Below are positions 48,610 to 59,865 of a stretch of DNA of 64,000 nt, piece after piece. Source of the DNA: Limnanthes douglasii subsp. nivea (taxonomy: Eukaryota; Streptophyta; Magnoliopsida; Brassicales; Limnanthaceae); assembly GCA_036936605.1 (NCBI GenBank), contig JAUPFV010000003.1, positions 150,258,997 through 150,322,996 on the forward strand, written 5' to 3'. Below the pieces are notes generated by a model. That model did no database searches. It saw only the letters and a program-made list of their open reading frames with translations, and was not told the origin of the DNA. The position numbers and the translations under genes were made by a program. Every line of letters begins with the position of its first letter. Position 1 is the first letter of the stretch.

Positions 48610-51571
48610 TTAAGGCTGAGCCTTTGAAGATGGCTCAGCTTCATCTGTCTTCTTCTTCCCCTTGGGATCATCTTTCTCTTCATATGGGCTCTCCCCGATG
48701 TTTTCTTCGTCATCGGATGAGGAGGCACTGGAGAAGCCAAACATGTCGCCTTCGGGCATTGTGTGATATGGGAGGTCTTCGGGCTCTACGTGAAGCCACA
48801 AATCACCCAAGTTCCTCTTCGGGAACTTCTCATGGAAGAGCAGGACCATGTCTGATTTCACTTTGGCATACATCTGCTCTTGAGTGTCTATCACGTTATT
48901 GGCATAAGCATCGATCTTGGCCTGGATTTTGCCCTCCTGCTCCCTTAGCAAACCAGCTTTCTCCTCTGCAGCTTGGGACACTGCATTTTCAAGGGCAATC
49001 TTGTCGCTGGTCAGGTTGGTGATAATTTGGTCCTCGGCTTTGGTCTCCTCTTTTGATGAGGCAAGATCTTTCTCCAATCCGGACAGCTTCTCCCGGAGCT
49101 CTGTGATAGTGTTCTCTAGAGTGGCAACTTTTATGGTACTCACCTCTTGGGTTCTCTTCAACTCTTCGTCTCCCCCCTTTATAATGGCAGCGTTTAAAGT
49201 GGCAGTAAGAAGGTCGTCGGACAGCCTCTCTTTGTCAGACTTGAGGTCTTTGATAATGTCTGCCTGATTTCGAACTTGTTTCTCCAACGCGAGCACCGGC
49301 TGAACATTTCTTAATAAAGAGTGGGCTATAACGTCCCTTTCACTTGAAACGATAAAGGTCTTACCATTAAAAGTGACTGTGTTTGAAGTGCTCGGAGGGA
49401 GGTAAGGCCCAACAAAATTGTCTCTGGAGAGATTGATGAAGTACTCACCAAGCCCACCAAGACCAGTGATGTCTACCCCATCAATGTTAAGATCTCCCCC
49501 TTCGACCTCATCAATTTGAAAGTCATCGGGTATCTCCTCTGCTTGTGTTGGGTCAGTGGGGTCAGCTTGGGAAAGGGGCTCCGGAGGTCGGAGAGAGACT
49601 TTGTCACCCTTAGAGGTCTTTTTCTTCTTGGCCTCCCTATCTTTGCTTTCAGCTCCCCGTTTACGGTCTCTTTTGGAAGCCCTTGGAGGATTTGGGGAGT
49701 GAACCTCTTGCCTAACACTCTCCTGCTCTACCGCTGCCAAGAGAGCAGCATTAATTTGACTAGGGGTTGGCCCTTCCGGGTGCTTTGGAACAACCTCCTC
49801 CACCTCAGCCGGTTTAGCTCCACCCACCACTTTCTTGCCTTTCTTTTTGCCTTTCATCTTACTCGGGGCCTTGGCCCGTCCTGGCAAGTAAAGTGTCCCA
49901 TCCGGTTCATGCGTCCTTTTGAGCACGACATCCGGAGGAGGCTGGGTGGTAAGCTCTTCCCAAGATAAGTCTCTCCGACCTGTGGTGTTCCACAGATGAG
50001 ACCTTGCCAAGTTGCCCCCAGTAAAAGCAGCATGGAACCGGTTCCTCCACTTCTCAGCAACCCAAGCGTTGATCTTGGTGCAAGTTGTCTGCCCGGTTTT
50101 CAAGTCGTCACTGAAGTCCTTGGGCAGTTCTGCTAAGGAAAAGATAAGACCAATTAGTTTAAATAAACTTGATTTAAAAAAAATAAGAATGTAAAGTATG
50201 AGACTTATGATCACTCCTTCATCTGCTTGTGAGAAGACTTGGGTTGACTCCAGACTTGATTTTCTTCCCATTCTCCCAAGCACCACTTAAGAACAGGAAT
50301 TGAGTCCTCCAATTCCTCTCCGACTCCAGCAGGTCATCAACAGCTTTGAAGTTATCCTCCATATTGAAGTGGTAGAAGGGGATGTGGTGGTTTATGCAAA
50401 GATTGGCCACAACAGCAAACTCCTCCATTGGTAGAGGAATCCCGGAGAGCCTAGAAGCCATGATGCAGGACATAAGGGTGTACCAAGCATTGGGGCTCAA
50501 CTGGCTCGGACAAAGCTTTATCAGATGAAAATATCTGACAATTTCTGGGTCCAAGGGGAATCTGAGCCCCCAGTTAAACAGCTCCGTGAAGATGACTATT
50601 TTGCTCAATTTGCAGTCCATGGGAGTTTCTGGGTTTATAGGGATCCTTATCTTCACGTTTTCTGGAATTCCCCACTTCGTACGCATCCGGCCCAGTTCAG
50701 CTGTGTGGATGAATCCGTAGTTAATCTTTTGCAGAGCGAGGAGGTACTTGACGTTGACCTTGTGAAAACAAGGCCCCACCTTTCCTTCAAGACTCTCCGG
50801 CAGATCTGGATGCCTCAAGCACAACTTCTCCTTTCCTTTATCTTTCTTGGCAGCAACAGCACTACTGGTCTGTCCGGAAGGCTCAGACTCGAATGGAGCC
50901 TCTTCAATAGAGTCCTCCATAACTTCCTCCATGATTGATGAGGGGTTTTCAGCAGCAGTGGCAAGGGGAAGGTTTGGATTTGGCTCAGCATGGTCTCCGG
51001 ACTGCTGAGCTTCAGAGTTTACTTGGTTTCTGGCCTCAGGTTGGGGCTCTGATGCAGATGTTTCTCTTCGAAGGCTTGAGCCACTACCCTCCGGGCCGGA
51101 CAGCCTGTCCTTGGGAGCTCTGATGGGCACTTCTGACCCAATGTTGCTCTCTTTGGCACCCGATTTTGAAGGAGTGCTCTTAGAAGCTTGACCTTTGACC
51201 AGCCGGCTTTTTCTTCGGTCAACTAATTTTTTAGGGGAGGTTTCAGCGTCTGACCCCATAGCTAAGAAGGGGAAGGGTTTCTCGAAGCTGGTAATAGTTA
51301 CATCTGGCTCGACAACAGGTTCCGATTCTTGAACCGAGGAACCGGAGATGATGGGCGAGAGATTGGTTTGAAATAACCTCTTCGGTTTGATGCATTTTGA
51401 AGAAGAAGAAGAGCCCTGGTCTGACTCTGTGGCTGCAGTCACTGGTTTGTCGATAGGGGAGGTGGGTAAGCCTGCTGCAATGCGCCTTTTCCTTTCGACC
51501 TTTTGCGCCTTTTCTAGTTCAGAGAGGTTGAGCCACCCGCCTTTGACCAAAGCGTTCCGAGCCGTGAACAT
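48610..51571 (-). CDS. antisense two-exon gene of element II, one nonsense codon
   Basis: Exon 1: ATG at 51571 to 50215. Exon 2: 50132 to TAA at 48610. Exon 1 encodes a Ser/Pro/Glu-rich N-terminus, then the conserved domain (LCLRHPDLP, KWGIPENVKIRIP, ELFNWGLRFPLDP, YFHLIKLCPSQL, MASRLSGIPLPMEEF, TQFLFLSGAW). This resembles the 'putative gypsy type transposon' family. Exon 2 encodes ELPKDFSDD and RRDLSWEEL, a lysine-rich stretch KKKKTSKGD, about 150 residues of coiled coil, and an acidic serine-rich tail. The only lesion seen is TGA at 50219-50221, two codons before the splice site; element I has Gly there, so GGA to TGA would explain it. The function is unknown. Antisense extra ORFs are known in Tat elements. 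Confidence 0.75.
50133..50214 (-). other. intron of the antisense gene, element II
   Basis: Donor GGA|GTGATC and acceptor TTCCTTAG|CAGAAC. The phase is 1, as in element I, and it joins the same two protein regions (FLFxSG before, lysine-rich helix after). The donor is weaker than that of element I. Confidence 0.65.
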
Positions 51572-51668
51572 AAAAAAATTGGGTAAAAATTTGTTTTGAA
51601 GAGAAAAAAGCTTTGAGAATTTGCAGAGTAAAAATGAGAGTGATGGTGAAACAGTAGAAAGTGTTTCA

Positions 51669-51675
51669 ATTTATA
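51669..51675 (-). promoter_or_regulatory. TATA box for the antisense gene, element II
   Basis: ACTATAAATTG on the minus strand about 98 bp upstream of the antisense ATG, placed like the TATA box in element I. It lies inside the element, about 340 bp from the 3' LTR, so it is not an LTR promoter. Confidence 0.6.
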
Positions 51676-52013
51676 GTAAATCTGAAAAAGGAGTTTGATT
51701 CATAGGAGAATTCGAAAAGATAGGTAATGATTAAAAGACGGCACTGATGTCACCCTCTTTAATGAAGAGGTTGCTTTTCGAAGAAGGTGGGTGCGAAATT
51801 CAAGGTGAAAAAACGGCCGAAGAAACCAACCAAAAAGTGACACATGTCCCATAAACTCTGGCAAAAAACCGTTTGGATTTTCAAAGCTTTGTCAGTCCGG
51901 ATAAAGCCACAACACAAACAGACCTGTCCGGATTAAAAACTGCCCTTATACATCGGACTTTTTTTCAGGTTTTTGGCAAAAGAATTTGAACAAACACCTA
52001 AAAAATGGGCTCC

Positions 52014-52421
52014 TAATGAGTCCGAATATTGCTTCCTCTCCGGACAGGGACAGATCAGACCAAGACCACCAGACCGGACAGGCCACTTCGAACACTTAGC
52101 CCATTGGACTGTTCGAACTATGACAAAAGTACTAAAAAACCTAAACACTTCTTGACTAAGCTGCGTGCTCTCCTACTAAAGAGCTTATGGGTCTATAAAC
52201 GTGATCCGGGTCCATTAAACATGACCCAAAAACCCATAAAGCCCAAATGTAAGGGTATAACTTCCCAACCACCTGCATTAAATATGGGTAATGAAAATTA
52301 ACTGCAACCAAGCTGCTTAATTCTCCCTCTACACTCTACTCAAAATATTAAACACCTATAAAATTCCACAAAACTCTGAACAAATTACTGAATTACCCTC
52401 AGACATAAATTAACCTCACCA
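52014..52421 (+). repeat. 3' LTR of element II
   Basis: Starts TAATGAGTCC (TG changed to TA) and ends CCTCACCA, followed by the target duplication AACAT. A purine-rich AAAAAATGGGCTCC tract precedes it. Confidence 0.95.
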
Positions 52422-52860
52422 AACATGATTCTAGAAAATCAATATTAAAACACTGTGGGTTTTTCGATGACAATCTGCTTTCGTGGTATTCAAAATAATA
52501 ACATACTATCTTATGATCTAGTTCATTTGAATATATAAGAGTTATAAATATTGTGGTTGAAGCTAGCTGGCTTACAAATATTTCTCTTGAGCTACATGTT
52601 CCCAAAAAAACCCATCTCACTTCTTATGACAACGTGTTAGTCGTGTGTTTGTCGTAAAGAACATGTTGAAATAGATATTTACTTCGTGTGTGAAAAAAGT
52701 AAAAATTAGTCAGGTCTGAGTTCCTTATGTGGGATCATATTTCCATTATTAATATCTTTATTAAATGATTATCTCAACAATTTTTCCAGTCATGCAAATC
52801 CAGTTTGAACTTTTTTTGCACGTTCACTCAAAAATAGAAGACTACTAACAAATATATTTA
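52422..52860 (+). pseudogene. copia RNase H remnant, right of element II
   Basis: The reading resumes immediately after the AACAT duplication with an SRKSI block, then DDNLLSWYSK, VEASWL and LELHVP, then sequence like YDNV and HVEIDIYFVCEK (about 52626-52700). The pattern is that of copia RNase H, broken by several stops. It ends near 52860; no LTR was identified after it. Confidence 0.75.
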
Positions 52861-55800
52861 GTATAATGTAATTATGATTAAAATGACTGATAGTTTTATA
52901 TTAAACGATATCTTTATAGCTTGGACAATAATTTATATTATACTTGTAATTATATAATTATTTTCAATATATAAAATAATAATTTTATAAATATAACCAT
53001 TCGTAATAACTAATTATAAACTACTTCAAATTTTATATATGTGACAGTAATCTCACACGAGCCACTTATAAATATTGTTTATGTCCATATTATCCTGCAC
53101 AAATTCATATATAATATTTTTCAAAAAATACTTCAGAAATATCGTTGTATAAAAAAATCATTAGATTTATGCAAGACTATACAATTTTTAATATATGATT
53201 TATGAGTAAAATATAAATTCACTGAATTAGTACAAGTTTGGATAAATAATTTCAATAATAATTTTTATATAATTCATATTCATTGGGTAAGCAAGAATTT
53301 AAATTTGACACACCAAAGTCGGTAATAAATTTCAATGAACGTGGTCTCAAAATATATTATCTATAACGGGTTTTCTTTCCACTTCCAACTCGAATTTTCT
53401 CTTAGTATAACGCAAATCATTCCAAACTCAAATATACTATCAATATATCTAATAATAATCATTTTTTCATCTTGTATTTTTTTAATACCTATTTTGTTTG
53501 TCATAGTTAAAATTTAGAACAAATCAGATGATAATTATATATAAATGTTTATAACATTTGAGTTAGTATTTTATTAAATCAAATAAACTTTTTTGTCAAT
53601 TTACTTATAGAACTAAAAAAACTTATAAAAGAGAGTATATTGTCATTTAATATCTAATTTATAAAGATAAACAATCTCTTTCAATCATTTTTTATATCTA
53701 GTAGTGATTTTAGAACAATCTAATGTCGCACTATTAAAAACAGAAGAATTAAGTTCATCATTAATGATTTTTTCATGCAATTTGTTCGCATATTTCATAC
53801 GTTAGTTGGATGGACATGGTTTTGACATAAATATATTATCTCGTCACGTTTTTATTCTTTGGATTGTCATTCAAGACAAACTAACAACACGTGGTAAGTT
53901 CATAAGTTGAGGTTTTGATGCCCACATAATTATGTTTTTTTATCATTTATGTTTATGTTTTCACTTGAAGCATATATGAGGCAGTGACCATCAAGCTCGG
54001 TTTCTCCCTTACTTGCCATAATTGGTTTAGTTGGTCTTTATAGAGTGCTAACTGATCTTATTCGCGGTATCACCACCTATGGAAAACTTGATTTGGATTT
54101 ATCATACATCATGTATGGCTAAAGAGAAACTCATAGATATTTTGTTATCCTTCAGCTCATGCGTCTACAATTTCTCATCGCATATTTATTTATCTCCGCT
54201 TCATATTCTTTGGCACAAATATTTTTTAGTATGTTTGATCTTCTATTTCTTAGAATATTTAATTTAGATTTTTATGTACTCTGTATGTTTATTTTAGGAT
54301 TTCAATTGTTCATGTGTGATTTGTTGTGCTCTGAGATTCCCAATTTTATATTGTTTTTGGTGTTTTCCGATTTTTTTTACTTGTACCAATTGTCATGTTA
54401 TTTGTTAGCCGGTTTCAATTGCCTTACTGGATGGTAGCCTTTCAGTTAATTTTCTCTTGATTTAAATGAAATGTCTTATTCTTGTATACTCATGTATGTT
54501 AAGTATTGACTAGTGTTATGCCAACTTTTAAGCCCAATGCACATTTAGGTTATGTTGTAGACTTCTCTGAATTCTCCTCTCTATGTTATGGTATCTTTGG
54601 TTTGGGTTTCATGCCTCTCTCTTCGGGTATGTCCCAAATACTTATAAAATCTATTTTTTTATTTAATACTTTATATTTACAAAAAAAAATCTAATACCAT
54701 ACCTTAAGTTTAATTACTAGTTAACAACTTTTTTATGGTACTAAAAAGTTGTTCAACCATTTTTTCCTATAAAAAACTTCTTAGTATAAATAAATCTTAT
54801 TATTCTTCCTCTTTCCAAATATATATGTATTATTTATTTATTTATTATGATTTTGATTTTTAAATATCCATATCTTTCAAACTATAGTTCTGAAAAATAT
54901 CAAAAAATATCATTGTTTTTGTTTTTTAAGACAAACAAAACTATATCAATGAATAATATTTTTTGATTTTTTCCTCCAAACTAATGAAGACATTTCACGT
55001 TTCACACTTCTTTTGATCCTTATTTCTTATTTCACATTTCGTATTTACCTATGTTTCACAATTCATACCAAAAACAATATAACAAGTATTTTGGGTTTCA
55101 CACTTTATTAAAACCCTAATTTCACATTTCATATTTTTCGGTGTTTATAATTAACAGTTAAGTAAAAATAATCAAATCAAACCATTGTTTCACATTTTAT
55201 ACTTTTTAACTCATGTTTCACATTTTACACTTTCTTTAACTATTATTTCACATTTCACATTCACCTATTTTTGTTTTTAACACTAGGTAAAAAAAATCAG
55301 ATATACCTTTTGTTTCGAATTTAGCACTTTCTTCAACCTGTGTTTTGGAATTTGTACTTATATATATATATATTTTTTCAAATTTAACCATTATTTCATA
55401 TTTTGCACTTCATTCAACCACTGTTTCACATTTTGCACTTCCTTTAACGTTTATTTTGTATTTTACATTTATCCATTTTTAGCATTTCGCACTTAAACAA
55501 AATGTTTTGTCTAAAAATTTAACTCTCGTTTCGTATTTTGTACCTTTTTTATTTTGGTTTCATATTTTTTTCATTTACAAATATTTTACAATTCGCACTT
55601 AGACAAAATTGTCTTCAAATTTAACTATTATTTCACATCTCACACTTCCTTTGACCATTGTTCCAAATTTTGCATTTATCCATGATTCGTACTTGATCTA
55701 CAAGTACAAATTCGCATTAGTAGGTGGTCTTCCTCACCTAAAATAACAGTAAAACAACAAAATTCATTTGTTACCATATTTTTTAAAACATGTTCTTTTT

Positions 55801-56790
55801 ATGAATCAAATCTACAACTAGTCACGCATCTTCTTGAACATATATTTTTTTAAAAAAATTGAATTATTTTTTTAAACATAAAACCATAAAATGCGTCTTT
55901 TGCCATGACTGTTATCCGCTTTAGAATTTGTTTTTTTGTTAATATGACTATTATCGGTTTTAGGAGTTCTTTTAATGTTATAGTGTATAACAGTTTTTAA
56001 GTAAATTAAATATAAGTGATAAATCATAATTTTTATAGAAAAATAGTTATAAACTTATAAAAGAGATAATCCATATATTTGTAAAAAAATAAAATAATAA
56101 ATAAATATTTTTATGAGAAAAACACAATCTTATAATTAAGAAGGGCATTTAATATATTAAAATAAATAAATAAATAGTAATTGATAAATAGTTTTATTTT
56201 AAAATACTTTTTTTACTTTTTTGGTTCAGTTTGAATATATAAAGGTATTGTTGCCCTATTAAATATACCTAACAAATTTTGATTTCGTTTTTTCTCAATT
56301 AAAAATAAGAGTACTATTGTAAAATACAAATGAATTAAATACGAACGACTATATCTAGATTAAAATGAGAACCATTTTGTTAAAAAAAAACCCCAATATA
56401 ACGAGATCCGGTTTTTTAAAATGATTTTTTTATTATTTATAATAATACCACTCATATAAAGAGTTTTTTTTTTAAAAAATCAATCACATATTTTTAAAAC
56501 CCAAACGCTCTCCAATTTGATTTTTTAAAAGCTCTAGATTTCGCAAATCCAAGTGTACAATAATGTGAATGTATATTTTCTATACTTGTTTGCGTATTTG
56601 TTTTTTTGAATTTAGATAGATATTAAAAGTTTAAGTTTCTGTTAGAAAAATCAAATTTTCTTATCTTTGTAGTTGTTTTTTGAAATGTAGTTAGTTCTAT
56701 ATGTTAAGTTAGGTCTAGATATTTTTTTAGGTATACCATTTGCATAATTTAGGGTAACATAGATGGATTCCGAAAGATGCAGGGATAATG
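52861..56790. other. AT-rich region without recognisable genes
   Basis: Roughly 3.9 kb of AT-rich DNA. Open frames near 54079-54437 are hydrophobic but have the composition of random T-rich sequence. A degenerate repeat field occupies 54985-55690. Nothing else could be supported. Confidence 0.55.
54985..55690. repeat. degenerate repeats of a TTTCACATTTT-type unit
   Basis: Many variants of TTTCACATTTTGCACTT, often separated by TTTAACCATTG, occur roughly every 30 bp on the plus strand. Copies are diverged and spacing is irregular, so this is an old array. Confidence 0.7.
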
Positions 56791-56805
56791 GTCTGCTCGT
56801 GCTAT

Positions 56806-56970
56806 TTCGCGCATGTTGGGCGCTGTGATTAGTTGGATTCACACGTTCTAAGTTTGCAAATACGTCTAATCATGACATCTAATATTCACGATTTTGAACA
56901 AATAAATGTGCAAAGTTGCGCATACTGTATGCGCGATTTTGACATAAATTGAGCACATAGTGTGCACGAT
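56806..56970. repeat. CG-containing motif cluster with a near-perfect palindrome
   Basis: Motifs of the type TGCGCGATTTT, TTCGCGCATG and TTCACGATTTTG cluster here. They include a palindrome GCGCATAC-T-GTATGCGC at 56918-56934. Similar motifs recur at 60233-60340 and 62070-62290 and may mark subterminal regions of a DNA transposon. Confidence 0.5.
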
Positions 56971-57175
56971 TCCTACTTTAACATGTATTTTGTATGTATT
57001 ACCTCAAATTCATTAAATTGTTACGTAACATTGTTTAAAGTATTTCTTTTAATACTTATTATGGTATTGTTGAATTATCTGAGATATATTTTGGTGTAGA
57101 CTAAGATGTTTTTTTACTTCCAGCCTGTTTATTCGTCGAAAAAACTGAGTTCCTTCAATATCATACATCGATTCG

Positions 57176-58906
57176 ATGGATGATGATCGTATTGAGCAGT
57201 GTAGATGTAGTTCAAGGTTTAACAGGGTTCAGCCATGCACCTTTTTGCATTTCGTTCAACAACAACATAAGACTCCGGATAAGCTTTTCCAGAGGGTCAA
57301 TCCGCATGTGTCAGAGTTGTACTCGATCAAGAACGATTTAACGTTTTCAACAACGAGGTAAGTTAGCTCCGGTGATTTAATGTGTAGTAAATTATTTCTT
57401 ATCTTTTGTTTGTTTTTTTAATATTATGTAGGCGAGACCTTCGTTACGAACGTAATGTATTCCACCCATCGCGTTTGAGATCTTACTTTATAAAGTAGGA
57501 TTACAGACGAGGTTATGAGGATGTATTTTGATATGCTCCTCAACTGTACAATGCATTGGGCTACCAACGTGCATATCGTAGAGGCATTCTTGGAGATATG
57601 ACATATGGATACAAACACGTTCCATTCTGCTTTTGGTGAGATAACGGTAACCTTGACGACGTTCATACCATCACTGGTCTTCCGGTTACAGGTCAGGTTT
57701 TTTACCTACTTATGTTTTCTAACAAAGGTCAATATATAGCTTAGTCTTTTCGTTTACTAGGTATACATAATGATGATCATAAAGAGGACTTTGATGATAA
57801 CTGTACAGGTAGTAGTAGATATTTACGCCTCCATTATTTACGTGAAAGATATATGATTAACGATTTTTGGGATGATACGATTTTGGATGATATATTTGCA
57901 TTTGTGAGGATGAGTTATTTGCTCCATATGCTTGGTTGTTTTATTTTCACAAACAAGACGCAGAACAATATATCGATTGACTACCTACAGTTCATTGAGA
58001 ACTATAGGTCAATGATTACGTATAACTGGGGTAAACTTATATTGATTTAACTATATTACTAGTTTTGTCAGGCCTCTTTACATGCGACATCGATTTTTAC
58101 TTGTTTCGCTGTGTTGTTAGATACGTGGATTTATGATTATTTTCCCACCCTCACGACTAAGGTTAATAGTTCATAGGCTTTTTATATGCCAAGTAAGTAT
58201 GGATACACACCTCCTAATTTCCGTTCAGATCAGGAGACTCAAATCAATATTCGACATACTTTATCTTCGTTGAGAGAGCATGATGTAAGTTTTATCTCTT
58301 ACGTTTTTCTTTGTTAAACAATACTTGTTTGATTTTTATATAAATTAATGTTTATATTGTAGGTATGGTTCATGCCATATGAGCATTTACACGATATTAG
58401 ACCTTTCTGCGTGGTAGCTTGGATAAACCACACACTAAAGTCATGGGACATAATCGAGGCTTATTATCCGCTACATGTTGCTCGACAGTTGGGGCATATT
58501 CAGAATATACCTGGTTCACTATAACCTGTTTATGAGATAGGTAGAGGTAAACGTGTTAACACATGCTATTTGTGGGATGAGACTATATGGGTAGAATGAG
58601 AGTTGCATACGGTTAATCTCAGTATTTGTGGTGATCGTTATAGTGTATGACAACCTAATACGAGCTCTTTATACATTTTATAGGTCCAACTTACCTATGG
58701 TACATTTTGATCGATCCAGATTCTCAGTTAGCCAATGCATATGTTGGGGTAAACCCAATAATGATCACATATCAAGTTAGGTTATATGACTTGTCAGATC
58801 ATATTATTGAGGTAAATTCGAGGTCACACAGGATGGGTTTGGAGGAAATTCGTGAGTCGTTGGAGCAGTATTCTACAATGGCGCACCAGTACCGAGAGCA
58901 TGACTA
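57176..58906 (+). pseudogene. plant mobile domain (PMD/MAIN-like) gene, broken
   Basis: ATG at 57176 begins MDDDRIEQC. An intron with donor GAG|GTAAGT is followed by coding blocks in shifting frames: NTFHSAFGEITVTL and DDVHTITGLPVTG (57612-57690), YLLHMLGCFIFTNKT (57915-57960), WINHTLKSWDIIEAYYP (about 58420-58470), WDETIWVE (near 58575) and a C-terminal part to TAA at 58904-58906. The blocks follow the order of the plant mobile domain, found in MAIN-like host genes and in several plant transposons. Stops (for example near 57510 and 58591) and shifts show it is decayed. Because it is flanked by transposase-like fragments, a transposon origin is more likely than a host gene. Confidence 0.65.
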
Positions 58907-59454
58907 ATTTTATATATTGTACTCTATGACTATGTTACTGTACTTCGGCATGTATCACGCCTATTTTCTATCGAATACGTTGTTAATTTTGGTTTTAATT
59001 TTTATTATATTCAATATTTTATGATTTTATTTAAGTTTTATTTAGTAATGCGATATGATTCCGTTTATTTTATGTTTATTTACATTTGATTTATGTTACA
59101 TACCGAGAGCGTGACTGATTTTACGTATGATTTTATGTATACGTCGTTGTTTACTCTAAGTATATATTGCTAACTTTTTAATGACGCTATAACTCGACCC
59201 ATATATGATGTAACTCGACCCCCAAATATAATGTTAAAACATCATATAGGTTTATCCTGACACACACTTATTGGTTTATCTAATAGGTGTCATAAACTGA
59301 TTGGTTTAGGGATTATGTTATCCATAACTAACGCGTGTCTAATAGTCATATGCCTATTGAATTATGTTATCCATGAACAAAATATCAATAAATAGATGCT
59401 ATATTCTTATAACAATACAACCTAAAATACTCAAACACATCAAAATTTAGAAAA
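58907..59454. other. spacer, no gene seen
   Basis: AT-rich, with a short repeat of GTAACTCGACCC near 59190-59225. No supported coding region. Confidence 0.5.
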
Positions 59455-59865
59455 ATGTCTACCTGAAGTCAGTTAGAAGATGAATATTTCAAGAAAGCCT
59501 CTGTCCAAGTGGCAAAAGCCTATATCGAGGAATATGGTAAACCATATTGGGAGGCAATGTTATACCAATTGTATTTCCTCTACGGTAGAGATCGCATCCA
59601 ACTTCCTAATAATTATAGACGTTTGGACGAGGTTAAAACTATGTTGACCTATTTAATGAAACATCGTGTACACATAGTTTTCAACCTCAACAGCGAACAA
59701 AGTCATACTACGTATAATTTGTTTAACTGCTTGGTCACCAATAGTTTAACAGATGACCAACTGGATAATGCCTGTGGCCAAATAGATACTAAGAGAAAAG
59801 AGGAAATACGTGATGATGCGGTGGACTACCAGATTGTGAACGAAGAAATGAAGCTGATGAAATAG
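59455..59865 (+). pseudogene. unidentified 136-codon ORF with one stop near its start
   Basis: ATG at 59455 is followed by TGA at codon 4, then the frame is open to TAG at 59863-59865. The product would be soluble and charged, with aromatic-rich segments (YGKPYWEAMLYQLYFLYGRD) and a Glu/Asp/Lys-rich C-terminus. Translation could instead start further in. I do not recognise the family. It sits on the same strand 550 bp after the PMD gene, so it may be a second gene of the same mobile element. Confidence 0.45.

Larger units (their letters stand above)
42009..52421 (+). mobile_element. Ty3/gypsy (Tat-like) element II, full length, 10.4 kb
   Basis: Two LTRs (42009-42417 and 52014-52421) differ at about 17 positions by eye. 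A perfect 5-bp target duplication AACAT flanks them (42004-42008 and 52422-52426). Order: LTR, primer site TGGCGACCACAGTGGGA, gag, protease, RT, RNase H, extra RNase H, integrase, conserved motif, antisense two-exon gene, antisense promoter, purine tract and LTR. It is inserted in the RNase H region of a copia element. Confidence 0.95.
39300..52860 (+). mobile_element. Ty1/copia host element split by hAT and by element II
   Basis: Copia integrase, RT and RNase H coding pieces at 39340-39507, 40378-42008 and 52422-52860 are collinear. If the hAT insertion and element II are set aside with one copy of each target duplication, the reading continues from block to block. Both ends (LTRs, gag) are unidentified; the left part disappears towards element I and the right into AT-rich sequence. 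Confidence 0.8.

Noticed and set aside
48624..49022. Plus-strand ORFs over the element II antisense gene (also near 49516, 50525 and 35610)
   Set aside because: They are shadows of the minus-strand exons, without family motifs.
54079..54437. Hydrophobic open frames that look like small membrane proteins
   Set aside because: They are T-rich sequence read as Phe/Leu, overlap each other in different frames and show no recognisable motif or gene structure.
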